Assembly (NCBI GenBank): GCA_024280945.1
Contig: JAMXLO010000021.1
Location: 1-36,905, forward strand
Reading direction: 5' to 3'
Origin: Acetobacteraceae bacterium
Lineage (GTDB): Bacteria; Pseudomonadota; Alphaproteobacteria; Acetobacterales; Acetobacteraceae
Length of the DNA: 36,905 bases
Of the stretch, positions 16,591 to 25,302 are shown piece by piece (the first letter of the stretch is position 1; each line of letters begins with the position of its first letter). A program made the translations under genes and the position numbers. The notes beneath the pieces were generated by a model. It was given only the letters and a program-made list of their open reading frames with translations, did no database searches and was not told where the DNA came from.

Positions 16591-18771
16591 ATGAAAGGTC
16601 TGAAAAAGCCTAGGAGTTCAATTCTGGAGCCCGGCATTCACACTTTTGGGCCGAATGCGGAGCGGCGGCAGCTCAGTGTGATGTTCTGCGATCTGGTGGG
16701 GTCCACGCCTTTATCGTCGCGCCTGGATCCGGAAGATTTAACCGCAGTAATTCTCGGGTATCAGTCTCGCGTGACCGCCACGGTGCGGCGCTTCGGGGGC
16801 TTCGTCGCCCGCTACTTCGGAGATGGCGTACTGTCATATTTCGGATGGCCTGTCGCCGATGAAGCGGACACCGAGCAAGCCGTTCGTGCCGCCCTCGCGG
16901 TGATCGACTCGGTTGGCGAACGGCAAGTTCAAGGCGAGCACCTTCAGGTTCGCATCGGCATAGCGACCGGGCTGGTGGTCGTAGGCGAATTGCTCGGTGC
17001 GGATGAAGCACGACAACAAATGGCGATAGGCAGAACACCCAACCTCGCTGCCCGCCTGCAGGACATTGCGAAACCTGGCTGCGTCGTGATCGACGATGCG
17101 ACCTTTCAGCAGGTCGGCCGGCTATTCGAGTGCCAGGGACTCGGCCCAGTGGCCCTGAAAGGGCTGCCAGACAATGTCACCGCGTGGCAAGTGACACGAG
17201 CAATGCGAAGCAGCCGCTCGGAAGCATTGCATGCGACGACGAAGCTGCCGCCACTGATTGGACGGGATGAGGAACTCCATACCCTTTTGCGACTGTGGTC
17301 GCAGGCAAAGCGCAGAGATGGACGTGTAGCGCTGCTGTCCGGTGAGCCGGGGGTCGGCAAGTCGCGACTGGCTGCCGGCCTGATGGAGCGGCTCCGCGGA
17401 GAGCCTCACGCGAAACTCCGGTTTTTCTGCTCGCCACAGCATCAGGATAGTCCGCTTTCCCCGGTAATTGCTCAGATGGAGCGCGCTGGGTACCTGAACG
17501 GGAGCTCACCAGTGGACACCGATCCCCGGGAGAGCAAGACGCCGGGCCCGGACGACCCGGCCAACTCCGAAGACGCAGTTCTCATCGCCAGATGGATCGA
17601 ACCCGATGCGCGGAATTCTTCCGCGCCAAGCATCGGTGCTCGGAATGGAATGGAGCGGCTGATCGGGGATTTGGTTACTCAGCTCACGGATTTGGCAGCA
17701 CGGCGTCCAGTCATCATCCTCTTCGAGGATGCGCAATGGATCGACCATACGAGCCTTGAACTACTGAGCGTCATGGTGCCATGCATCCGTTATCTTCCGG
17801 TGCTGCTGCTGGTGTCCTGCAGACCTGGATTCTCACCGCCTTGGGTCGCGTCACCACACATTTCTACGCTGCCTCTCAGCGGCCTGCGTAAGCTCGAAGC
17901 AGTGGCACTGGCGAGACATACGGCGGCCCCGGTGATGCTGCCACCACTGGTGATCAGGCAAATCATCGCGCGAGCCGAGGGTGTCCCGCTATTCATCGAG
18001 GAGTTGACCCGAGCGGCAGTTGAAGGGGGTTGGGATGAAGGCCACCCCGGAGAAAATGCGCATTCTCCGAATGCGCAGGGAGCTGTCGTGCCGCCAGCGC
18101 TATATGCGTCGCTCGCAGCGCGCCTGGATCGGCTGCCCGCATTGCGAGAGGTGATTCAGCTTGCAGCCGTTATCGGCCGCGAGTTCACCTTCGAGAAACT
18201 GGCGGCCGTTTCCAATGTCGCGGAAGGAGCTTTGGCCGATGCTCTCGCTGGTCTCTGCGAGGCAGGCCTGATCTCCCCGACCGGTGCGGATGCGCAAGTG
18301 GGCTATGCTTTCAGGCATGCCCTGATCCGAGATGTTGCCCATAGCATGCTGCTGCGGGACCAGCGGCGGCAGTTGCACGGAAGAGTAGCAGACGTGCTGC
18401 AGCGACGCTCCGATGAAGGTCGGGAGGAGACGGCGCCCGAGATTCTCGCGCACCATTACACGCTCGCTGAGATGATCGAGCCAGCAGTTCGGCACTGGTT
18501 GGCCGCCGGGTTACGGGCGTTCCGGATGGCAGCCCATCGTGAGGCGGACAGTCATTTATGTAGGGGTCTCAAGCTACTCGAGCGTCTTCCGGAAGGAGTG
18601 CCGCGAGCACGCCTAGGTCTAGAGCTTAAGGCGGCAGCGGGTCTGGTGCGCGATGGATCCAATGGATATGGGCATGCTTTCCAATCGACTTTCGCGGCAT
18701 GGCGGGGCGCCGGGGTTCAGCTGCCGCCATCGCTCGCTGCGCGGCACTGGGACAGGGATCTCGAGCGGTAA
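16591..18771 (+). CDS. Class III adenylate/guanylate cyclase fused to AAA/NACHT-like ATPase (short form)
   Basis: This is a 726-residue protein. The N-terminal cyclase domain (about 25-205) has the metal ligands Asp34 in MFCDLVGST and Asp78 in YFGDGVLSYFG, and the transition-state pair Asn151/Arg155 in TPNLAARLQ, so it looks catalytically complete. An AAA-16-type ATPase domain follows, with P-loop GEPGVGKS (251-258) and Walker B VIILFEDAQWID. The architecture resembles mammalian soluble adenylyl cyclase and mycobacterial homologues. Such proteins usually continue with several hundred residues of TPR-like helices. Here the sequence stops after LELKAAAGLVRDGSNGYG plus an unfamiliar tail, so the C-terminus looks lost. 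There is no SAM domain, unlike the paralogue at 25303-28656. The substrate (ATP or GTP) is not decided. Confidence 0.88.
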   Translation: MKGLKKPRSSILEPGIHTFGPNAERRQLSVMFCDLVGSTPLSSRLDPEDLTAVILGYQSRVTATVRRFGGFVARYFGDGVLSYFGWPVADEADTEQAVRAALAVIDSVGERQVQGEHLQVRIGIATGLVVVGELLGADEARQQMAIGRTPNLAARLQDIAKPGCVVIDDATFQQVGRLFECQGLGPVALKGLPDNVTAWQVTRAMRSSRSEALHATTKLPPLIGRDEELHTLLRLWSQAKRRDGRVALLSGEPGVGKSRLAAGLMERLRGEPHAKLRFFCSPQHQDSPLSPVIAQMERAGYLNGSSPVDTDPRESKTPGPDDPANSEDAVLIARWIEPDARNSSAPSIGARNGMERLIGDLVTQLTDLAARRPVIILFEDAQWIDHTSLELLSVMVPCIRYLPVLLLVSCRPGFSPPWVASPHISTLPLSGLRKLEAVALARHTAAPVMLPPLVIRQIIARAEGVPLFIEELTRAAVEGGWDEGHPGENAHSPNAQGAVVPPALYASLAARLDRLPALREVIQLAAVIGREFTFEKLAAVSNVAEGALADALAGLCEAGLISPTGADAQVGYAFRHALIRDVAHSMLLRDQRRQLHGRVADVLQRRSDEGREETAPEILAHHYTLAEMIEPAVRHWLAAGLRAFRMAAHREADSHLCRGLKLLERLPEGVPRARLGLELKAAAGLVRDGSNGYGHAFQSTFAAWRGAGVQLPPSLAARHWDRDLER

Positions 18772-18876
18772 GACCCGTTTCGAGACCGAGCCCTGAAGGC
18801 GCGCCCTCGACGGACGGAGCACTCCGAGCGACATTCTGCCGCAATGGCAAGCGCCGAAGCACCTACTGTAGCAAAG

Positions 18877-20454
18877 CTAGGCCTGTGCGACCGCACCCGA
18901 CCATGGGGACGCTGCGTCGCTGATGCCGGTGCGCGTCCCGTCGGCTGACTGCACGATGACACTGGGGCAGGCGAAGTTGATCGGCACCGCATTGTGTTCG
19001 ACCACCTGCAACGATCCGTCCGCGGCGAGAGCATCCAGCACCGCGGCGGGCAGTCGCGCATCCGCGCTTGCGCCGTCGGCGCTGGAGACGTCGATCCGTG
19101 GGTGATGCGCCGCGGTATCTACGTCCATGCCGAAGTCGGCGATGAAGGTCATGAGCTGGAACACTGAGGCCAGGATGCGCCTTCCACCCGAGGCGCCGCC
19201 GGCAATGAACGGCCGGCCGTTCTCGGCCAGGATGATCGGCAGCATGTTGCACAGGGCTCGCTTGCCCGGTGCGATCCAGTTCGGCACACCGGGCCGCGGA
19301 TCAAACCACATCATGCCGTTGTTAAGCAGCACGCCCGACTGTGGCAGCAGCACGCGGCTGCCGAACGAGGACATCAGCGTCGTGGTCACCGCCACCGTGT
19401 TGCCTTCCGCATCGCAGGCAGTCAGATGCGTGGTGCAGCTTTCGGCCGATAGAGGCTCGGATTCGCCGAGACCGGCCAGCCGCTCCGCATAGGCCGCCTT
19501 CATCACGCGGGCCAGCGTGCAGTACCACTCGGCCGATGGGGTCTTTCCGGAATACGGGGCGTCGGCCATGCCCTCCAGGACGCGCTTCAGAGTCGGCGCC
19601 GCGGTGAGTCCACCGGTGAGCTGCAGGGTACGGCCACGCCAGCCGACCTGCTCCGCTTCCCAGGTGCGAACCTGGCAATTCCGCAGGTCCTCGAGAGACA
19701 GGACGCCGCCCAGCGCCTTGATGTCAGCAGCGACAGAAACGGCGATCTCGCCTTCGTAGAAGTCGCGCAAGCCTGCGCGGCCAAGGCGGTCCAGGGTCTC
19801 TGGCAGGTTTCCCTGGCGGAAGAAGCCGGGCTTGCCTTGATAAGGCGGCGCAGGCGGCAGGCCGCCCGGTAAATAGACCGCAGCAGTATGGGGATAGAGG
19901 CGTATCGCCGAGGCGGAGGTGACCACCTTGAGTGCGGTATACCAATCCTGTGGCAGGCCGCGCCTTGCCAGGGCAATGGCGGGAGCGATCACGTCCGCCA
20001 GCGGGAGCCTGCCCCACTGACGATGGATGTACTCATATCCCGCAACGGATGCCGGAACGGCAACCGAGAGAGGGCCGTGGATGTTGATGTCGTTCTCGAC
20101 CTCCGGCCAGGCAAACAGGTCGGTGGTCATGCGGCCGGTCAACTTGTACCGTTTCGGATCGGTGGCGGCCGGCGCTCGCGGGCCGAAGTCCACCACCTTG
20201 GCACGCGGCTGGCCAGCCCGATGCACCAGGGCAAAACCGATACCGCCGAGACCTGAGTTCCATGGCTCATGCGCAGCCAGTGCGAGTGCGGTCGCCACTG
20301 CCGCGTCCATCGCATTGCCGCCGGCGTCCAGGACGGCGACGCCAGCCTCCGCCGCGCCCTTTGCCTGCGCTACAACCATGCCGCGACGGCCTGTTGCCGA
20401 CGGCTTGCTGAGCTGCCAGTGCTGGGTGACGTGCGGCGGCGGAACGTATTGCAT
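18877..20454 (-). CDS. ggt: Gamma-glutamyltransferase family protein
   Basis: This is a 525-residue Ntn-hydrolase that should cleave itself at Thr341 in ESCTTHLTACDAEGN. That Thr becomes the N-terminal nucleophile of the small subunit. Other family marks are GGNAMDAAVATALAL, SGVLLNNGMMWFDP and GGASGGRRI. The expected reaction is transfer or hydrolysis of a gamma-glutamyl group, for example from glutathione. No signal peptide is visible (it starts MQYVPPPHVTQHW), so it may act in the cytosol, unlike the periplasmic E. coli enzyme. AAGGAC precedes the ATG. The oxamate amidohydrolase-like branch (HpxW) looks similar and is an alternative. It is convergent with the short cyclase gene. Confidence 0.88.
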   Translation of the reverse strand: MQYVPPPHVTQHWQLSKPSATGRRGMVVAQAKGAAEAGVAVLDAGGNAMDAAVATALALAAHEPWNSGLGGIGFALVHRAGQPRAKVVDFGPRAPAATDPKRYKLTGRMTTDLFAWPEVENDINIHGPLSVAVPASVAGYEYIHRQWGRLPLADVIAPAIALARRGLPQDWYTALKVVTSASAIRLYPHTAAVYLPGGLPPAPPYQGKPGFFRQGNLPETLDRLGRAGLRDFYEGEIAVSVAADIKALGGVLSLEDLRNCQVRTWEAEQVGWRGRTLQLTGGLTAAPTLKRVLEGMADAPYSGKTPSAEWYCTLARVMKAAYAERLAGLGESEPLSAESCTTHLTACDAEGNTVAVTTTLMSSFGSRVLLPQSGVLLNNGMMWFDPRPGVPNWIAPGKRALCNMLPIILAENGRPFIAGGASGGRRILASVFQLMTFIADFGMDVDTAAHHPRIDVSSADGASADARLPAAVLDALAADGSLQVVEHNAVPINFACPSVIVQSADGTRTGISDAASPWSGAVAQA

Positions 20455-20629
20455 CAGCGGGTCCTTGGTTGCGTGGCATGATGCTCCGCCGATGGATCGG
20501 CGAAGGCAAGGCGCGTGTCTGGTCCACAGACGCTGTGACGGGCGGCTCCTATCCTTAACGCTGAGGGCTCCTTTCGGATTCTACCTCAAGCGACAGTGTT
20601 GATTCTTAGCGTTGGTGGGTCACAACAGC

Positions 20630-21853
20630 TCATGCTGGAGCGCTATGTAACGGCAAGTCGGATGTGCGCTCGCCCGTCTCGGGCATGACGAAGCCGAGCA
20701 ACACCACCCCGGCAAAACCAGCAAGGGCAAGCAGAAGGAATGCTGCGCTCTCGCCAAGCCAACTAGCCGTCAGGCCAGCCAATGTCGTGCTGACTGACGC
20801 ACCCGCCGCGATGGCAACGCCCAGCGAACCTAGGGTCAGGTTGAAGCGCCCGGAATCGCGGGTCAGATCCGCCGCAACCAATGTCATTGTGACGCCGAAC
20901 ACCGCAGCGCTGACGCCGGCAAGCATCTGGCAGACGAGCAACAGAAACGGGCTGAATTCGCTGGCGTATAACAGCCCCTGAAGCGGCAGCATGCTCCAAC
21001 CGAGCAGCATGATCGGGCGACGTCCCAGACGATCGGAACTGCGGCCGACCCATGGTGAAAGTGCTGCCGTAATGACCTGGGGTATGACGATCGTGAACGC
21101 GATGAGGATATCAGCCAGATCGGGATGGTTCTTGGTGATCTGTGTGGAAGCCAGCGGAAGCATGGCGGCGCTCGAGAGGAAGAACAACCCAACGCAGACG
21201 GCAAAGATCAACAGCCGGCGATCCGAGAACAATTCCATTAGCCCGGCGAAAGTGATCTTCGCCTCCTTGTCATCGGTTCCTGCCGGCTGCGCCGCACCGA
21301 CGGTATCCGGACCGATCATGCGCAACGCCATGATCGTCGGCAGACCGAGTGCTGCGGTAAGCCAGAACACAGAGCTGGCCGACACCATTGAGCCAACCAC
21401 ACCCATGGCACCAGCCGCCAAACCATTGCCAATCGCTGCGAAGCGTGCGTTGCGTCCGACGCGCTCGCTGAACGCTGCGCGTCCGACCAGGGCCAGCGTG
21501 ACAGCGGCAATTGCTGGGCCAATGACCGAACTGGCCAGACCATGCAGCACTTCAGCCAAATAGACGGAGGCTTGCGTTGGCGATACCGCATACATCAGAG
21601 CCGTACCGCTGATGGCAAGGCTCCCGAACCAGACCGCTTGACGTTTGTCGCGGAGGGTATCGACAATGGCACCTGCAGGTACTTGACTGACCAGACTGCA
21701 AATGGTGCCGATGCTGAGGGCAAATCCTACTTCTGCCGCGGTCCAACGATTTTCTGTCAGGTAGACGGCGATAAATGGTCCAAAGCCCGTCTGGACGTTG
21801 GCAACGAAGAAGTTCAACCAGTCGAGACCGTGCAGGCTGCGAGATCGAGACAT
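20630..21853 (-). CDS. MFS transporter
   Basis: This is a 407-residue membrane protein with about 12 hydrophobic segments. It starts with FFVANVQTGFGPFIAVYLTE. The first inter-segment loop is QVPAGAIVDTLRDKRQAVW, and the half-repeat loop has GRSSDRLGRRPIM. It resembles drug-efflux-like MFS proteins with no assigned substrate. It starts 3 bases after the stop of the PRC-barrel gene, so the two are co-transcribed and probably translationally coupled. The downstream ggt-type gene is 175 bases away and may or may not be in the same transcript. Confidence 0.88.
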   Translation of the reverse strand: MSRSRSLHGLDWLNFFVANVQTGFGPFIAVYLTENRWTAAEVGFALSIGTICSLVSQVPAGAIVDTLRDKRQAVWFGSLAISGTALMYAVSPTQASVYLAEVLHGLASSVIGPAIAAVTLALVGRAAFSERVGRNARFAAIGNGLAAGAMGVVGSMVSASSVFWLTAALGLPTIMALRMIGPDTVGAAQPAGTDDKEAKITFAGLMELFSDRRLLIFAVCVGLFFLSSAAMLPLASTQITKNHPDLADILIAFTIVIPQVITAALSPWVGRSSDRLGRRPIMLLGWSMLPLQGLLYASEFSPFLLLVCQMLAGVSAAVFGVTMTLVAADLTRDSGRFNLTLGSLGVAIAAGASVSTTLAGLTASWLGESAAFLLLALAGFAGVVLLGFVMPETGERTSDLPLHSAPA

Positions 21854-21856
21854 GTG

Positions 21857-22267
21857 TCAGCGCCCGTCTCCGAGTGTGACGGGCGCGGAGCCGTAGGCAA
21901 AGCTTGGCACTCTGCCCATCTGTTGTCGCGTCAGCGTCAGATGGATGGGATGCGCCGCATCATCCGGTACGAAGCGAACTGCCCTCCACGCGATAGCGAT
22001 TTTGCGCCGCCCCACACCCAGCACTCCACCATAGTCGATCACCACTGCCCTAGGTTCACCATTTCTATCGACCAGAACATCCCATACGCGCCCGGCATCG
22101 GCCCCATCAGAACCTATGACATGACGCCCGACGATGCCGGCTATTTGCCCAGGTGGCAGGGATTCGTCATCAGGGTGCTCAACTTGGGGTGCCTGCCCCA
22201 CCGCCATAGGCAAACTGAAGACCATCGCAACAATCGCTAACAGACTGCGCCTATTAATCCTATCCAT
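21857..22267 (-). CDS. Exported PRC-barrel domain protein
   Basis: This is a 136-residue protein with a signal peptide (MDRINRRSLLAIVAMVFSLPMAVG) and one PRC-barrel domain, seen as IVGRHVIGSDGADAGRVWDVLVDRNGEPRAVVIDYGG and the following KIAIAWRAVRF. The start is ATG 22267 with GGGGAG about 8 bases upstream; the frame open further upstream has no support. PRC-barrel proteins bind partner proteins, RNA or ribosome factors, but exported versions have no settled role. Its tight coupling to an MFS gene suggests a linked job at the envelope (inference). Confidence 0.82.
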   Translation of the reverse strand: MDRINRRSLLAIVAMVFSLPMAVGQAPQVEHPDDESLPPGQIAGIVGRHVIGSDGADAGRVWDVLVDRNGEPRAVVIDYGGVLGVGRRKIAIAWRAVRFVPDDAAHPIHLTLTRQQMGRVPSFAYGSAPVTLGDGR

Positions 22268-22603
22268 GACCGTTTCTCCCCGAGGAATTCGATCAAGCCT
22301 GGCTGCCGGCGATAGCAGCCACAATAGTGCGGCCAAGTCGCGAGCCGTCAGTCCTACCTCCTCATCTGCTGCGGTCGTCGTTGCTGAGGTAGGCCATCGG
22401 CTCAGATGCACGTATGATGCTGCCGCCGTGCTCGCGATGCGCCATTTGGAGTGCGGTTACGAACCTCAGTCACGCCCTCTACTCGCGGAGCCGCGAGAAC
22501 CGCACGGGGGCGTGCTGCTAGGTCTGGGTGTCGAAGGGCATCGAGCGAGCAAGAAGAGGTCGATCGGACCGTGGTGTTCTTGGAGAGAACCCGGTCGTAG
22601 GTC
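22268..22603. other. Intergenic stretch upstream of the PRC-barrel/MFS genes
   Basis: It holds the presumed promoter of the PRC-barrel gene. Overlapping open frames on both strands show no family resemblance and I treat them as chance. Its right part may contain the decayed 3' end of the fragment described next. Confidence 0.35.
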
Positions 22604-22726
22604 GCACGAGACGCCCACCCCACTCGTCCCATCAACGCCTTTACAGTGTTCGTTGACTGTCTCGGCCACCTGCGCCGCGTTGTCGGTGAGATGTAGGACA
22701 ATGTCCCTTGGCCTGATGTCTCGCAT
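22604..22726 (-). pseudogene. Possible remnant of a restriction-associated EVE-like domain
   Basis: The minus strand reads ADMRDIRPRDIVLHLTDN and, about 18 residues later, GVDGT. This resembles the start of modification-sensing N-terminal domains found with McrB-type ATPases (GDxVLHLTDN ... GVxGTxW). In the next frame the sequence continues as GWASRATYDRVL, matching the expected W-x2-R-x2-Y-x-[VI]-L, which would mean one frameshift near 22620. No start, stop or ATPase part is recognisable. The match is from memory and short, so treat it as a hint only. Confidence 0.25.
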
Positions 22727-22805
22727 GTCCGCGCAATTGTCGAGCCGCCTTCTCCGTCCGGACCGGCGCGCAATTGCTTCTGCGCCTGGCAAATCAGGAA
22801 ACGAT

Positions 22806-22853
22806 TGGCGGACCCGAGGCGACTCGAACGCCTGACCTTCGCCTTCGGAGGGC
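22806..22853 (-). other. 3' fragment of a tRNA-Arg(CCG) gene, probable integration att site
   Basis: The minus strand contains a 7-base anticodon loop CTCCGAA (anticodon CCG), half of its stem, the variable loop AGGTC, a complete T-arm (AGGCG, loop TTCGAGT, CGCCT), the acceptor strand CGGGTCC, a G and an encoded CCA. The 5' half (acceptor GGACCCG and D-arm) is absent and the anticodon stem pairs only 3 of 5. So this is a 3' fragment, as left by integration of an element into a tRNA gene. Its orientation puts the element to the right, where the integrase gene lies about 120 bases away. The intact tRNA should then sit at the far end of the element, outside this window. Confidence 0.7.
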
Positions 22854-22900
22854 TTGCTCACTAGCTTGTCCGCTCTTGCTGCGGTTTGTCCTCGCTTGCT
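22854..22900. repeat. Helically phased TTGCT/TTGTCC array next to the att site
   Basis: Short motifs TTGCT and TTGTCC alternate at 22854, 22866, 22876, 22886 and 22896, that is every 10 bases after the first step. Put differently, two imperfect 20-bp direct repeats cover 22865-22904. The array lies between the tRNA fragment and the integrase gene, where arm-type integrase or excisionase binding sites are expected. That role is an inference. Confidence 0.5.
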
Positions 22901-22971
22901 AACGTGATGAGAACTCAAGGGCTCCTGCTTGCGAGACTTGGGGTGACTTTGAGCTGATTTGCAGAAAACTG

Positions 22972-24288
22972 TTGCCCGGGTGTTGCCCCGTGGAGTTTTC
23001 GACTGAGACGGCAACCAGAACAGTCCGCATTGGCCTGCGCGAGGTACGCGCCCTTCAGCGCGATGATCAGCTCTTCGATGATACCGTCCGCGGCTTCTGG
23101 GCTCGCCGCCGATCCGGCCCTTCGGTGACGTATGGCGTGACCTACAGAACCGCCGAAGGTCGCCAGCGCCGATATACTATTGGACCGCACGGCCCGCCCT
23201 GGACGCCCGATATGGCACGCGCAGAGGCACTGCGAATCCTCGGCGAGAAAGTGCGCGGCGGCGACCCGGCCTTGGTGAAGAAAGCGACGCGCCAGGCGCA
23301 TACCATGTCGCAGCTCTGCGACCTCTACTGGTCCGGTGCCGAAAAGGGTCGGCTGCTCACCCGCCGACGGGAACCTAAGAAGGCCAGCACGCTGCTATCC
23401 GATCAGGGCCGGATCAACAAACACATCCTCCGCTACTCGGGCACATGAAGGTTGCCGCCGTCACGCCGGCCGACGTCGAGCGCTTCCTGCACGACGTCGC
23501 GGAAGGAAAGACGGCTGCACGTGCCAAGACAGGCAAGAAACGCGGCCTATCAAACGTGCGAGGTGGCCGCGGCGTGGCAAGCCGCACCGTCGGTCTGCTC
23601 GGCGGCATCTTCACCTACGCAATGCGCAAGGGCTTGCGCTCGGACAATCCGGTGCACGGCATCATGCGCCCGGCGGACCGGCGCAAAACCCGGCGATTGA
23701 CTGTTGACGAATACCGCGCTCTGGGATTGGCGCTGCGCACTGCCGTTGCCCGCAATATGTGGCCACCCGCCGTCGAGGCCGTCAGGTTCCTCGCTCTCAC
23801 CGGCTGGCGTTCCGGCGAAGCGCTCGCGTTGCGGCGCACAAACATCGACCTCGCGCGGCGCACCGTGCTGACGGATTCAAAAACAGGCCCCTCGATGCGG
23901 CCGCTGTCCCAAGCGGCAAGCGAGGTGCTGCGCGACGCAAAATTCGCAGGCGACCTGGTTTCTTCCTGCGGCCCGCGGCGGCGGTCAGATGTCTGGTTTC
24001 CGGCGGTTTTGGCACCGCATTGCGAAGCTTGGCGGGCTGCCGGATGATATCTCGCCGCACACGCTGCGGCACAGCTTTGCCTCTCTCGCATCCGATCTGG
24101 GTTACGCCGAAGCGACAATCGGCGCGTTACTCGGGTACCGAAACCGCACCGTCACCGGCCGATACACGCACGTTGCCGATGCGGTGTTGCTCGCAGCCGC
24201 CGATGCGGTGGCCAACAGCACTACCGAGCTGATGGGCGGTGCAGAGCCTAGTGTTGTCGTCACGCTACGCGCGTCCGCGTCATGGTGA
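22972..24288 (+). pseudogene. Tyrosine-type site-specific integrase, broken by two frameshifts
   Basis: Three consecutive frames together give one integrase: 22972-23448 (DNA-binding arm part), 23445 to about 23960 (core-binding and first catalytic part) and about 23965-24288 (last catalytic part). The first break is at GGCACATGA near 23441-23446, where loss of one C turns an expected Gly-His-Met into a stop. The second is an extra base near 23961-23964 in the expected DLVFPAARGG segment. Catalytic marks are still readable: ALTGWRSGEAL (Arg), TPHTLRHSFASL (His-x2-Arg-His), and GRYTHVADAV with the nucleophilic Tyr. The usual LGH is LGY. It resembles prophage/island integrases that use tRNA 3' ends, in line with the adjacent att fragment. 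It is presumably inactive unless sequencing errors caused the shifts. Confidence 0.85.
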
Positions 24289-24560
24289 GCTGCCCGCCAC
24301 GGCATTCGCGACATCTACGCATGGAAACTTGTGGGAGTGGCGCAACGTGGTGCCTCTCAGGGGAGGTAGCTCGATTACCGGCGCCGGTCGCAAACCACTC
24401 GTCCAGCCCTGTTGATCAGCCGCAACACATCTACGCCAATAACCACAGACGTGTCGCCGCACAGAAGTGCTATCGCGGGGTCCCCGGCGATCGGCCGTGC
24501 CTCGGCGGAACCGTGGATGGTGCGACCTGATCCGTCGTCTCGTCAGGAGACACTCAGGTC

Positions 24561-24581
24561 CGCCGGCAGCGGAAGCCGGCG
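24561..24581. repeat. Short perfect inverted repeat
   Basis: CGCCGGC and GCCGGCG flank a 7-base loop (AGCGGAA). It lies in the gene-poor stretch and has no T-run after it, so no terminator call is made. Confidence 0.5.
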
Positions 24582-24731
24582 CACCACGGCACCCATGCTC
24601 CACCCAAGCCTGATAGCCCTCGCGATACGGGCGGCCAGGAGAACCCTCGCTTCCACTACCAGCCGGACCTCATCCGACGCTGCTGCTCCGCGACGACCAC
24701 CGGTCTAGCGGCAACCAACCCGCGCATCAGA

Positions 24732-24761
24732 GCATGATCACCCGTCGGTTGATGATCATGC
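24732..24761. repeat. Perfect 9-bp inverted repeat
   Basis: GCATGATCA (24732-24740) and TGATCATGC (24753-24761) are exact complements across 12 bases. This dyad could be a regulator site or the end of a lost element. It is about 540 bases downstream of the large minus-strand cyclase gene. Confidence 0.5.
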
Positions 24762-25302
24762 CTCCTGCCGTGCTCAGCGGCGGCCTTATGCTCAGTTGAT
24801 TGCAACAGTAGGCGAAGAGATATGCACACTAATGTACGCTGCATCCGGTTTGCGCCGAACGAACTTCCAGACGACGGCCCTGAGGTAGCGCGTTGGCGAA
24901 CAAAATATGTTCCAAGGCACTGGAGAGGCATTGGTGATCATGTCTTGTATCGGCACGACCGGGCGGAGGAACGCAACCAGCGTTTTGCGAACGGACACCC
25001 GCGCCTGCAGTTTCTTCAGGAATGTAGTTTCAGAAACCTATGACAAATAAGTCAGGAAAGGCAATGGGTTTACGATCGCCCTGTTGCCGCCGGTTCAACT
25101 GGAGGGCGCCTCTTGGCAGAACGCAGGCAGGCTGCTTTCAGCGTCAAAACACCATAGCGGACATCGCCGGCATCCGTACATTCTGCACGCGCCGGGCCGA
25201 CCAGTGATCCCCTGACTCCGGCGGTCGCATTGCTGTTCCCTTCGATCACTTGACTCCGCAGCCAGTCCCCGTCAGGCCAATGAAACGATTGCCGGTCGGC
25301 TC

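Larger units (their letters stand above)
24289..25302. other. Gene-poor 1-kb stretch behind the dead integrase
   Basis: I recognise no gene. Several short open fragments exist, for example on the minus strand at about 24540-24700 with LVVEARVLLAARIARAIRLGW, but none matches a family I know and none has a convincing start. It probably holds decayed island DNA. Two perfect hairpins in it are listed separately. Confidence 0.45.
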
